Shown here in pieces: positions 15,783-23,166 of a stretch of 45,934 nucleotides of DNA. A model generated the notes under the pieces. The model ran no database searches, was not told where the DNA came from, and worked only from the letters and a program-made list of their open reading frames with translations. The number at the start of each line of letters is the position of its first letter. Positions within the stretch are counted from its first letter, which is position 1. Position numbers and translations under genes: made by a program. The DNA lies in the NCBI GenBank assembly GCA_944393255.1, contig CALXZP010000027.1:1-45934 (forward strand), given 5' to 3'. The DNA is from an uncultured Clostridia bacterium. Lineage in GTDB: Bacteria > Bacillota > Clostridia > UBA1381.

Positions 15783-15826
15783 AAAAACGGCAGACGGAAG
15801 TCCAAGGCTTTCCGTCTGCCGTTTTG
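15783..15826. terminator. Bidirectional terminator
   Basis: A near-perfect hairpin (AACGGCAGACGGAAG paired with CTTTCCGTCTGCCGTT) between A- and T-runs. It ends the esterase operon from the left and the coiled-coil gene cluster from the right. Confidence 0.9.
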
Positions 15827-15900
15827 TTTGCCGCATAGACCAGATATTTGATACGGTCGACTGCGGGGCAGAGACACCCCCGCCTCCTATATCTTCTCTG

Positions 15901-16200
15901 TCATCCCTGCATGGCTATGTCAAGGATATGCTTTTCTCTTGATTTGATATTGCGTATCTCACGATTGGTTTCGTTAAATCTTGAGTTCATTTCAGAAGAT
16001 AAATCATCGATACGCCGGTTAACAACATCAAACTTTGCATTCATTTCCGAATTTAAGTCATCGATACGCCGGTTGGTTTCGTCAATCCTGTGATTTGTTT
16101 CATCAAAACGCGTGTTTATATCTTCTTTTAACCCGTCTATCTTTTCATCAATATTCTTTACCGCCTGTACAAGCAGTTCCAATACCTTGTTATCTTCCAT
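15901..16200 (-). CDS. Coiled-coil paralogue A (unknown function)
   Basis: A 99-residue protein, third in its operon and longest of three paralogues. It opens MEDNKVLELLVQAVKNIDE, runs through heptad-like units (RIDETNR, RIDDLNS, EMNAKFD), and ends in NIKSREKHILDIAMQG. It is predicted to be one continuous helix forming a coiled-coil oligomer. There is no signal peptide, membrane segment or DNA-binding motif. The ATG at 16200 has GAGGTG 6 bases upstream. N- and C-terminal blocks are identical to the neighbours while the core differs. Its left core resembles copy C and its right part copy B, a mosaic. I do not recognise the family's function. Confidence 0.8.
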   Translation of the reverse strand: MEDNKVLELLVQAVKNIDEKIDGLKEDINTRFDETNHRIDETNRRIDDLNSEMNAKFDVVNRRIDDLSSEMNSRFNETNREIRNIKSREKHILDIAMQG

Positions 16201-16226
16201 TGGTATCACCTCTTTTATCTTCTATA

Positions 16227-16505
16227 TCATCCCTGCATAGCTATATCAAGGATGTGTTTTTCTCTTGATTTGATATTGCGTATCTCGCGATTGGTTTCAT
16301 TAAATCGTGAGTTCATTTCAAGAGTAAGATTATCAATTCTTTGATTGGTCTCATCGATGCGCCGGTTGGTTTCGTCGATCCTGCGATTAACGACCTCAAA
16401 TTTTGTATTTATTTCTGAACGCAAATCGTTAAAACCCTTATCTATCTTTTCATCAATATTCTTTACAGCCTGCACAAGCAGCTCCAATACCTTGTTATCC
16501 TCCAT
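16227..16505 (-). CDS. Coiled-coil paralogue B (unknown function)
   Basis: A 92-residue paralogue with the same N-terminal block (MEDNKVLELLVQAVKNIDE) and the same C-terminal block (SREKHILDIAMQG) as its neighbours. Its core is KGFNDLRSEINTKFEVVN followed by three consecutive RID-repeats (RIDETNR, RIDETNQ, RIDNLTL), exact 7-residue units. The last ~30 residues match paralogue A almost perfectly. It has the same ribosome site, and 26 bases separate it from each neighbour, so the intergenic spacing was duplicated as well. It is all-helical and probably forms coiled-coil dimers or mixed oligomers with A and C. Function unknown. Confidence 0.8.
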   Translation of the reverse strand: MEDNKVLELLVQAVKNIDEKIDKGFNDLRSEINTKFEVVNRRIDETNRRIDETNQRIDNLTLEMNSRFNETNREIRNIKSREKHILDIAMQG

Positions 16506-16531
16506 TGGTATCACCTCTTTTATTCTCCCTG

Positions 16532-16810
16532 TCATCCCTGCATGGCAATATCAAGGATATGCTTTTCTCTTGACTTGATATTTTTGATATCCTGCCTTAC
16601 TTCTTTAAACTGTCTATTTATGTCTGATTGAAGCAAATGCATACGTTTGTCAACAATTTCAAGACGTGTATTCATTTCATCCTGAAGATTGTCAATCCTG
16701 CGATTTGTTTCATCAAAACGAGTATTCATATCTTCTTTTAACCCGTCTATCTTTTCATCAATATTCTTTACTGCCTGCACAAGCAGCTCCAATACTTTAT
16801 TATCCTCCAT
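16532..16810 (-). CDS. Coiled-coil paralogue C (unknown function), first in operon
   Basis: A 92-residue protein, promoter-proximal member of the three. It shares the N-terminal block and GLKEDMNTRFDETNRRID with paralogue A. It then diverges (DKRMHLLQSDINRQFKEV) before the shared end NIKSREKHILDIAMQG. GAGGTG lies 6 bases upstream of the ATG at 16810. A promoter with TATAAT lies just upstream. The conserved ends and variable heptad core suggest that the ends bind a common partner or each other while the core sets length or pairing specificity. That is inference only. Confidence 0.8.
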   Translation of the reverse strand: MEDNKVLELLVQAVKNIDEKIDGLKEDMNTRFDETNRRIDNLQDEMNTRLEIVDKRMHLLQSDINRQFKEVRQDIKNIKSREKHILDIAMQG

Positions 16811-16830
16811 CGGTATCACCTCTTTTTTGT

Positions 16831-16859
16831 ATTATATCATATGTATCTCACAAATGCAA
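16831..16859 (-). promoter_or_regulatory. Sigma-A promoter of the coiled-coil operon
   Basis: TTGCAT (16854-16859) and TATAAT (16831-16836) on the minus strand, 17 bases apart, about 20 bases before the first start codon. Confidence 0.8.
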
Positions 16860-16872
16860 TATCTAATCTGAT

Positions 16873-16920
16873 AAAAACGCCGCAGGCTTTTTTAATTTTT
16901 CCGAAACTCAAGGCGGCGTT
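16873..16920 (-). terminator. Terminator overlapping the relE 3' end
   Basis: AACGCCGC (16875-16882) pairs with GCGGCGTT (16913-16920). The long AT-rich loop contains the relE stop codon, and TTTTT follows on the minus strand. The loop is large, so efficiency may be moderate. Confidence 0.55.
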
Positions 16921-17218
16921 CCGCTTCTTTATATACCGCGTCGTCGTCTCGGATAGATATTACAATTATTCTCATAATATTATTTTCCTTTACCAAGCCA
17001 TAAACCACACGATATCCTATGCTTTTTAACTTTATCTTGTAATATCCGGAAAGCTGTGATGACGCATGATTGCCGAGCGGTTTTCCTATACCGTCCGGAG
17101 GCGGCAGCGGACGCTCAGCTGTTTTTTCAATAGCTTTTAAAATAAGTCTGCGGTTATATGGTTCAAGCCGCTTCAAATCGCGCTGAGCCTCTTTGATGTA
17201 TTCAATGTTCCATTTCAT
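16892..17218 (-). CDS. relE: RelE/ParE-family toxin
   Basis: A 108-residue protein of the RelE fold. It opens with MKWNIEYIKEAQRDLKRLEP (strand-helix), continues with the helix RRLILKAIEKTAERP, and has the core strands KPLGNHASSQLSGYYKIKLKSIGYRVVYGLVKENNIMRIIVISI. The LSGYYKIKL-GYRVVY segment is the family hallmark. Members usually cut mRNA in the ribosome A site. The ATG has AAGGAGC 7 bases upstream and lies 12 bases after the antitoxin stop codon, the usual antitoxin-first order. Toxin activity and whether the copy is functional cannot be told from sequence alone, but the frame is intact. Confidence 0.88.
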   Translation of the reverse strand: MKWNIEYIKEAQRDLKRLEPYNRRLILKAIEKTAERPLPPPDGIGKPLGNHASSQLSGYYKIKLKSIGYRVVYGLVKENNIMRIIVISIRDDDAVYKEAERRLEFRKN

Positions 17219-17230
17219 ATTTACTGCTCC

Positions 17231-17557
17231 TTATTCGATCTCCACTTCGATCTCGTCCAGCTCCTCCTGTGTTATCCCAAGCTCTTTCATTACCGCCTCA
17301 TGGGTCATATCTTCACTGCTGTCATTTGCCGACATCCGTTTTTCCGCTTCGGCATAGAGTATGGAGTCTGAAAGCATTTCCATCAACGATTCATACTGTG
17401 CCGGGGACAGCAGGACGCAAGCAGGCTGATTATTTTTCATCACTATTTTTGTGCCGGAAGCCTCTACCTCTTCAAATATCCTACTTGCCTCGCCTTTATT
17501 GAACCGCGAAATAGGAACCATAGATCTCATAATATTCAATATAGACAACTGTGCCAT
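17231..17557 (-). CDS. relB: RelB/Phd/YefM-family antitoxin
   Basis: A 108-residue antitoxin. The N-terminal half (PISRFNKGEASRIFEEV, then KIVMKNNQPACVLLSPAQYESL) is the Phd/YefM DNA-binding and dimer fold. The acidic C-terminal half (SANDSSEDMTHEAVMKELGITQEELDEIEVEIE) is the expected flexible toxin-binding tail. AAAGGAGG lies 8 bases before the ATG. It forms an operon with the RelE toxin gene 12 bases downstream, under a perfect-consensus promoter. Its dimer, with or without toxin, should repress that promoter; repeated TCAATAT boxes around it are candidate sites. Confidence 0.88.
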   Translation of the reverse strand: MAQLSILNIMRSMVPISRFNKGEASRIFEEVEASGTKIVMKNNQPACVLLSPAQYESLMEMLSDSILYAEAEKRMSANDSSEDMTHEAVMKELGITQEELDEIEVEIE

Positions 17558-17656
17558 TTTACAAGCCTCCTTTAGAAATACTGCTAATAGATGAAAGCGA
17601 AATATTCATTCCGATGTTACATACGGTCAATATCTATTTTATCCGTTCTCAATATT

Positions 17657-17685
17657 ATTATACCGACACACAACAAAAATGTCAA
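17657..17685 (-). promoter_or_regulatory. Perfect-consensus promoter of the relBE operon
   Basis: TTGACA (17680-17685), 17-base spacer, TATAAT (17657-17662) on the minus strand. TCAATAT boxes at 17627, 17649 and 17682, and the inverse TATTGA at 17703, surround it. One overlaps the -35 box and one touches the -10 region, as expected for an autoregulated toxin-antitoxin promoter. The operator role is inferred. Confidence 0.8.
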
Positions 17686-17740
17686 TATATAATCTATAAA
17701 TTTATTGATATATTTACTGATTATCGCAGCGCGCGAACGC

Positions 17741-17795
17741 AAAAAAAAAACGGGCTTCTCCCCGGCATACGCCGGGGAAAGATCCGTTTTTCTTG
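17741..17795. terminator. Bidirectional terminator at the end of the pectin operon
   Basis: CCCCGGC-ATAC-GCCGGGG core extended by AAACGG/CCGTTT, with A10 to the left and TTTTTCTT to the right. It lies about 30 bases beyond the last gene of the nine-gene operon on the minus strand. Confidence 0.88.
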
Positions 17796-17825
17796 TTTCT
17801 CTTTTTTACTTCCGAAGTCCGCGGT

Positions 17826-20151
17826 TTATTCCGCTGACGGAGTATAGATGAGCGCGTATACGTTCACGCCGCCGTCGCCGTAGAGCGTTACCTGCGTTCC
17901 TGCCGTAACGTTCACGGTCTGCGATACAGTATCCGAAGTGATACTGCATGAATCAGGCTCTCCGCCCTCGACCGTCAAGGTCTTAGGCTCACCATTGGAG
18001 CTGAGTGCGCATATCTTAAGCGTTCCGTTCACTCCCGGGATAAAGCCTCAAGGCGCGCTTTTCAGCATTTCCTGCACCGCCGAGCTTGAGCCTGTGCGTA
18101 TACTTTACGTCGTCAAACGTCTTTCCGCTGCCGTCGATATCCATACTGCCGTTGCCTGCGATTATCTTAAGCCCGTTGTTTATTATATCCGTACTTAAGG
18201 TCACGGCAGTAACTGTACCTTCACCGTCTGTCGTACTGTCTCCATACTGCGCATATTCATCCGTTGTGAATGTCCATGTCCTCGCCTCAGTTACGGGAGT
18301 AAGCTCTGTCTCAGTCACCGGCGGCTGCTCTTCTCCGCCGCCCTCACCCGTATAAGGTATCATGCCTTCAAGCGACTCCCAATAGAACACCTTCTGCTTT
18401 CCGTCAAGAACAGGATCCCCGGCTTCCGACTTCTTAACAGTGTCTATCTGAACGTTCTGCAGAACGCCGTTATCATCGTATGAAGCTGTTATCTTCATGA
18501 TATCATCGTCAGCCGGAGGCGTTACGCCGCCCTGCGATGTGAGAAGAACGCCGTATACGTTGATACCGCCCGTAGTATAGATATATACGGGCGCTCCGGC
18601 AGCTACCTCAGCCGTTACCGTAGCCTCTCCGCTTGCCGCCAGTTCCTCGCTTTTAAGCTCAGCTTCATTCTGAACTATCTTTATTGAACGCGCGTCCGTA
18701 TCCGATGCATTGCTGCAGTCTACCGAAAGAGTTCCCGCAGCGGCCGGAATTACCGATATCGCCCTTGTAGTGGGAACAAGACCTGAAAGCTCCGGCTCAT
18801 TGAGCCTTGCAGCCGCAGTATACTTATAGTCTCCGAACGTCTTGTTGCTGCCGCCTATAGTTACGGTCTTGCTTTCAGACGCGTATACAACAGCGTATCT
18901 TTCAAATACCTGCGTTGACGAGAAAGTCGTTCCCGTTTCGGTATCGGCGTCATAGCCTGATTCAAATGTCACCCTTGTGCCTGCCGGAAGCGGCTCCGAT
19001 TCGATTATCTCAGCCAGCTTAACGCCGTAGATGTTTACATTATCCGGGCTGTAGATATATACCGGTTCATTGGCGGCTACCTTTACCTGCATTATGGTCT
19101 CTGTGCCGCCTGCTACGCTCGCAGTCCCGATAACCTCTCCGTTCTGCATTGCTTCAAGAGTTCTCGGCTCTGCAGTTTCGTCTGACGGGTGACCGAACGG
19201 AACTGTCAGCAGTCCCGCTTCCGCAGGAATTATTGAGATAGCCCTCGCAGACGGAACGCCCTCGGTTTTCACAACGCCGCCTATAGTTCTTACAGCTATG
19301 GAATATTTTATCCCATCGACTGTTCTGTTGCTGTTTCTTGCCTCCATATAAGCGCTTGCGTTTGCATATACCGCCACACGACCATCGGCAAGCACGGTAT
19401 TCTCCTTTATCTGCTGTTCGTTGGTAAGACCGGATGATGCGAAATCAACGTTCGTACCGAGCGGTATCGGAGTTGTTTCTATAGCTTCCGGAGCCTGAGG
19501 CAGCTGATAATCATCAGTTAAGAATATACCGTAAATATTTATAGCCGACCTCTGGCTGTAGAGATATACGGGCTCGCCCGCCTCTACTTCAACTGCGAGT
19601 ATATTCTGCTCGCCTTTATTTACCGAGGCAGTACCTACGATATCTCCGTTCTGATACGCCGCAAGAGTTCTCGCCACCTCGTCGTTGGGAGATGCATTTG
19701 CAAAGTCAACTACGAGAGTTCCCGCCGCGGCAGGAGTTACCGAGATAGTCCTTATAGCCGGAGCGCCGTTTGCGTCAAGCACAGCCGCGCCTCCGAACTT
19801 TAGACGCGTAGTATACGATCTCTTGCCTTTTGTATCCTCAAACGTCTTGTTGCTGCTGTCTATATCTATATTCTGTGTCTCTCCGGCATATTCTCCGGCA
19901 TATACGGCAACATAATCGCCGAAAACAGTAGGCGTTGTGTAGCTCCCTACACCCGCGTCAAACTTTACGGTCGTGTTCTTCGGCAGAGCCGTTACGTCAA
20001 GCGGCGTTAACGGATCCGGCGGAGCCGGGGTCGTTTCCGTTGACGGAGGGTCAACTGTCTCTGTAGCGTACGCGCTGAGTGAAAGAGCGCCCATAGACGA
20101 GGCGAATACCGCCGCCGCGCTGATCAATGCCGCTAATTTTTTTATACTCAT
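17826..20151 (-). CDS. Secreted four-module beta-sandwich protein, frameshifted near the end
   Basis: An exported protein (signal peptide ending near residue 30 at SAYA) made of four copies of a ~150-residue module and no catalytic domain. Copies share SNKTF-D, R(A/T)IS-PA-AGTL, and a closing PVYIYS-GGINIYG strand. Such modules are usually carbohydrate-binding. The first frame stops at 18016 with SERNA. The adjacent frame continues from about 18045 with the missing end of module four (FIPGVNGTLKIC to TPSAE, stop at 17826). One extra base at 18045 (after the AGG at 18046-18048) explains this; no slippery heptamer is seen. So it is a real frameshift mutation or a sequencing error. AAGGGGAG lies 8 bases before the ATG at 20151. 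It is the last gene of the pectin operon. Confidence 0.82.
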
Positions 20152-20181
20152 TAATAATCTCCCCTTTCGCTGATAGGTCTT

Positions 20182-21726
20182 TTATTCTACCTTGAAATCC
20201 GAAAAGTCCGCATATGCGCCCTCTTCGCCCGCACAGAACAGAGCGTGCTTTGCGCCTACCCATTTGCCCTGCATACCGTCAAATTCACCCATTGCATGGA
20301 AGTGAACGCCGTCGGTACTGTATGAGCATACCACCTTTGCGGTGAGCGCGTTTCGCTTCGCTATCACCTCTGTGCGGAGATATACAGCAGGAACGGAAAC
20401 GATCTTTTCGGTAACGATCTCCTCCTTAGCCGTCTTGCCGCCGTTCTCTGTACGGCCCTTGACGAATTCTACAGTACCGTCGCTGCGCAGCGCGATGTAG
20501 CCGTATTTAAGTCCTACAACGCCCAGCGCCGCCTTGCAGCTGCCGCAGCCCTCAGGGAGCTCTGCAAATACGGTAGTCGTCATCGACGGAGCCTGCCAGA
20601 GCTGCGTCAAAACGTTCGGGAGGTTCCACATGTACGCCTCCTCAGGTGAGTTCACCTTTTCGGCATACAGGCGGATATGACCCGGGTTTTCCGAAAGCGA
20701 ATACCATTCCTGCCTGTTGTTCGCCTGCCACTGCCATTGCAGTCCAAGCGTGGGAGCGGAGAAGTCGTCGGAGGTTGCTACCGCTGTTACGGGATACTCC
20801 TTGCCGACATCGGGCTTTTTATATTCCAGAACAGGCTGTCCGCATAGCCCGCTGTCTATATTCTCGCCCATTGCCGGCCAGTCGTTTATCCATGTGACAG
20901 GCTGCAAATGACATACTCTTCCGCATACCTCCAGATCCTGAAAATGCATGAACCAGTTCTCGCCGTTTTCAAGCTCGACCCAGCCGCCCTGATGCGGTCC
21001 GTTTATGTCGGTCTTGCCCTGGCGGAGGACTATCCTGTCCTCATAAGGTCCATACACATTCTTTGAACGGAGCACTACCTCCCAGCCGGTGGGCACGCCG
21101 CCCGCCGGGGCCATGATGTAGTAATATCCGTTCCTTTTATAAAACTTTGGCCCTTCCAATGTAGGATGGCTCACAGTTCCGTCAAATATTATCGTGTCCT
21201 CGCTTATCGCCTTTTTGCCGTCGGGCGTCATCTCGAACACAGCGAGCTTTGACTTTATCCCGCAGCGGCTGTTTGCGTAGCCGTGAACGATATAGGCCTT
21301 GCCGTCGTCGTCCCACAGCGGACACGTATCGATAATTCCCAGCGCGGGCTTTACGCATACGATAGGATCCCACTCGCCGTAAATATCGTCGGTCGAGGTC
21401 ATCATTACGCCGTAGTCCGGATCGCCGTAGTATATCCAGAACCGTCCCGCATGATAGCGGATTGACGGCGCCCATACGCCGCAGCCGTGCTGAGGCTTGT
21501 TATATACAGGCTGCAGCTCCTTTGCGGCATAGTTTATGATCTCCCAGTTCACCAGATCCTTTGAATGAAGTATCGGCAGACCGGGCACGTATGTAAAGCT
21601 CGAGGCGGTCATGTAAAAATCATCGCCTACACGTATAACGTCCGGGTCGGAATAGTCGGCGTAGAGCACAGGGTTCTTGTAGCGTCCGTTTCCGAGATCG
21701 GATATCCATTTTCCTTTCATATCCAT
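20182..21726 (-). CDS. Glycoside hydrolase family 43, XynB-type with C-terminal beta-sandwich
   Basis: A 514-residue leaderless enzyme. Residues 15-310 form the GH43 propeller with Asp27 (YADYSDPDV, general base), Asp133 (IIDTCPLWDDDG) and Glu191 (HPTLEGPKFY, general acid). The C-terminal ~190 residues are the beta-sandwich that closes the active site in XynB-type beta-xylosidases/arabinofuranosidases (FSAPTLGLQWQWQANN, then a W-NLPNVLTQLWQAP segment). It probably releases xylose or arabinose from short imported pectin or xylan side chains. AGGAGG lies 10 bases before the ATG. It lies between GH28 and the four-module protein in the large operon. Confidence 0.92.
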   Translation of the reverse strand: MDMKGKWISDLGNGRYKNPVLYADYSDPDVIRVGDDFYMTASSFTYVPGLPILHSKDLVNWEIINYAAKELQPVYNKPQHGCGVWAPSIRYHAGRFWIYYGDPDYGVMMTSTDDIYGEWDPIVCVKPALGIIDTCPLWDDDGKAYIVHGYANSRCGIKSKLAVFEMTPDGKKAISEDTIIFDGTVSHPTLEGPKFYKRNGYYYIMAPAGGVPTGWEVVLRSKNVYGPYEDRIVLRQGKTDINGPHQGGWVELENGENWFMHFQDLEVCGRVCHLQPVTWINDWPAMGENIDSGLCGQPVLEYKKPDVGKEYPVTAVATSDDFSAPTLGLQWQWQANNRQEWYSLSENPGHIRLYAEKVNSPEEAYMWNLPNVLTQLWQAPSMTTTVFAELPEGCGSCKAALGVVGLKYGYIALRSDGTVEFVKGRTENGGKTAKEEIVTEKIVSVPAVYLRTEVIAKRNALTAKVVCSYSTDGVHFHAMGEFDGMQGKWVGAKHALFCAGEEGAYADFSDFKVE

Positions 21727-21769
21727 ACAGCATTGTCCTCCTGCTATGTTATATTATATAATAGGAGAC

Positions 21770-21791
21770 CGCAAAACGCGCGTTCTGCGGC
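21770..21791 (-). other. Intercistronic hairpin GH28-GH43
   Basis: A 10 bp stem with one G-U pair around a 2-base loop in the 77-base gap between GH28 and GH43, followed on the minus strand by TCTCCTATTATAT rather than a pure T-run. It may be a leaky terminator or mRNA-processing site that lowers expression of the last two genes. Confidence 0.45.
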
Positions 21792-21803
21792 CGCCTGCCT
21801 TTT

Positions 21804-23153
21804 TTAAACTATCCTCACTCCGGAGCAGCCTTCAAGCTTCGGCTCGCCCTCCGCTCCCTCGGCAAAGAAATTGTCAACGTTCACGTTTTCCGCGTTCACA
21901 AGCTCCAGACCATTGCCGCGAACAACCTTTATGCTGACGTCGCGGAACACTGAATTCTTTATGTTTGCGCAGAAAAGACCCTCGCCGTGCGTTTTCTTTA
22001 CATGGAACGCCATTATCGGCTTATCCTTCGGCTCTTCCTCGGTATATACCATCTCCGCAGAATAGTTTATCACCTTAAGACCCTCCACTGGCTGCTCGGG
22101 TATAGCGTATATATACCCTGCCGACGCGATAACATTCTTTGCACGGATGTTCGATATAGTTATGTTGCGTATCACCGGAGTATCGTCACGGGGCGGCAGC
22201 TTTTCAAGGCTGAACAGGGACATATCGTCCGGGCTTGCCCCGCCGCACTGGTAATAGCCGTTTATTACGAACGGTACCAGAACGCCGTCCATAACTATAT
22301 TGCTTATGCATACGTCCTCTATACTGCCGCCGCGCTTGCGCCTCGTTTTCATGCGAATGCCGCGGTCGGTGCCGTTGAACACACAGTTGGATATAGTAAC
22401 GTTCCTCACGCCGCCCGACATCTCGCTGCCGAGCACCACGCCGCCGTGACCGTTGAGCATGGTACAGTTTGTGACAACTATGTTCTCGCACGGATACTGC
22501 TTTTGCAGCTCGTCGTCCTCGGTACCGGATTTGAGCGTGAGGCAGTCGTCGCCCACGTCCACGGTACAGTTGGAAATATGCACGTTCGAGCAGCTTTCCG
22601 GGTTGATACCGTCGGTATTCGGCGAATCGGACGGATTCTTTATCGTGATCTTATCAATAGTCACGTTCGTGCAGCACATCGGGTGCACAGTCCACATAGC
22701 CGAATTTATGATGGTCACACCCTCGATAAGCACGTTGTCGCAAAGGATAGGCTGGATAGCCCTGGGGCGCGATTCGTTCTTCGGATCGTGCCACCAGTTC
22801 TGACCTCTGCCGTTAATAACGCCGCGCCCGGTGATAGTCACATTCTTTCTCCGGAACGCCTTTATCAGTCCGGAATGACCGCCGCGGTTATAGCCCGGAA
22901 GCATTTCCTTTGTTATCATAGGATAATCCGCCGGGTCGGCGCTGCCGAGTATCTCCGCTCCGCCTTCCAGATACAGCGTCATATTGTCAGCAAGCTCTAT
23001 TGTGCCCGTAACGTATCCGCCGGGGGGGAAATATAATGTTCCCCCGCCGCGCTTTTCTATCATTTCCGTTATCTTCCTTATAGCTGCTGTGTTGTTCGTC
23101 TTACCGTCTCCCACAACGCCGTGGTCTAATGCGTTAATATAAATTTCTGACAT
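21804..23153 (-). CDS. GH28 polygalacturonase, cytosolic
   Basis: A 449-residue right-handed beta-helix enzyme with every GH28 signature: NTDG (Asn179-Gly182), GDD (201-203), GHG (235-237) and RMK (267-269, the usual RIK). The three aspartates Asp181, Asp202 and Asp203 are the catalytic set that hydrolyses alpha-1,4-galacturonosyl bonds by inversion. It has no signal peptide, so it should act on imported oligogalacturonides, probably exo-wise. It starts 13 bases after the large SLH protein gene within the same operon. The N-terminal NALDHGVVGDGKTNNTAAI is the common opening of bacterial GH28 proteins. Confidence 0.94.
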   Translation of the reverse strand: MSEIYINALDHGVVGDGKTNNTAAIRKITEMIEKRGGGTLYFPPGGYVTGTIELADNMTLYLEGGAEILGSADPADYPMITKEMLPGYNRGGHSGLIKAFRRKNVTITGRGVINGRGQNWWHDPKNESRPRAIQPILCDNVLIEGVTIINSAMWTVHPMCCTNVTIDKITIKNPSDSPNTDGINPESCSNVHISNCTVDVGDDCLTLKSGTEDDELQKQYPCENIVVTNCTMLNGHGGVVLGSEMSGGVRNVTISNCVFNGTDRGIRMKTRRKRGGSIEDVCISNIVMDGVLVPFVINGYYQCGGASPDDMSLFSLEKLPPRDDTPVIRNITISNIRAKNVIASAGYIYAIPEQPVEGLKVINYSAEMVYTEEEPKDKPIMAFHVKKTHGEGLFCANIKNSVFRDVSIKVVRGNGLELVNAENVNVDNFFAEGAEGEPKLEGCSGVRIV

Positions 23154-23166
23154 AGCCTGTATTCCC

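Noticed and set aside
18040..18052. Programmed ribosomal frameshift
   Set aside because: No slippery heptamer, no nearby Shine-Dalgarno-like stimulator or pseudoknot was seen, and the shift joins an otherwise plain module. Mutation or sequence error is simpler.
21987..23036. Long open frame on the plus strand opposite the GH28 gene
   Set aside because: It mirrors codon bias of the real gene, has no ribosome site and no family resemblance. The same holds for plus-strand frames opposite GH3 (for example 3670-4317) and opposite GH43 (1796-2650).
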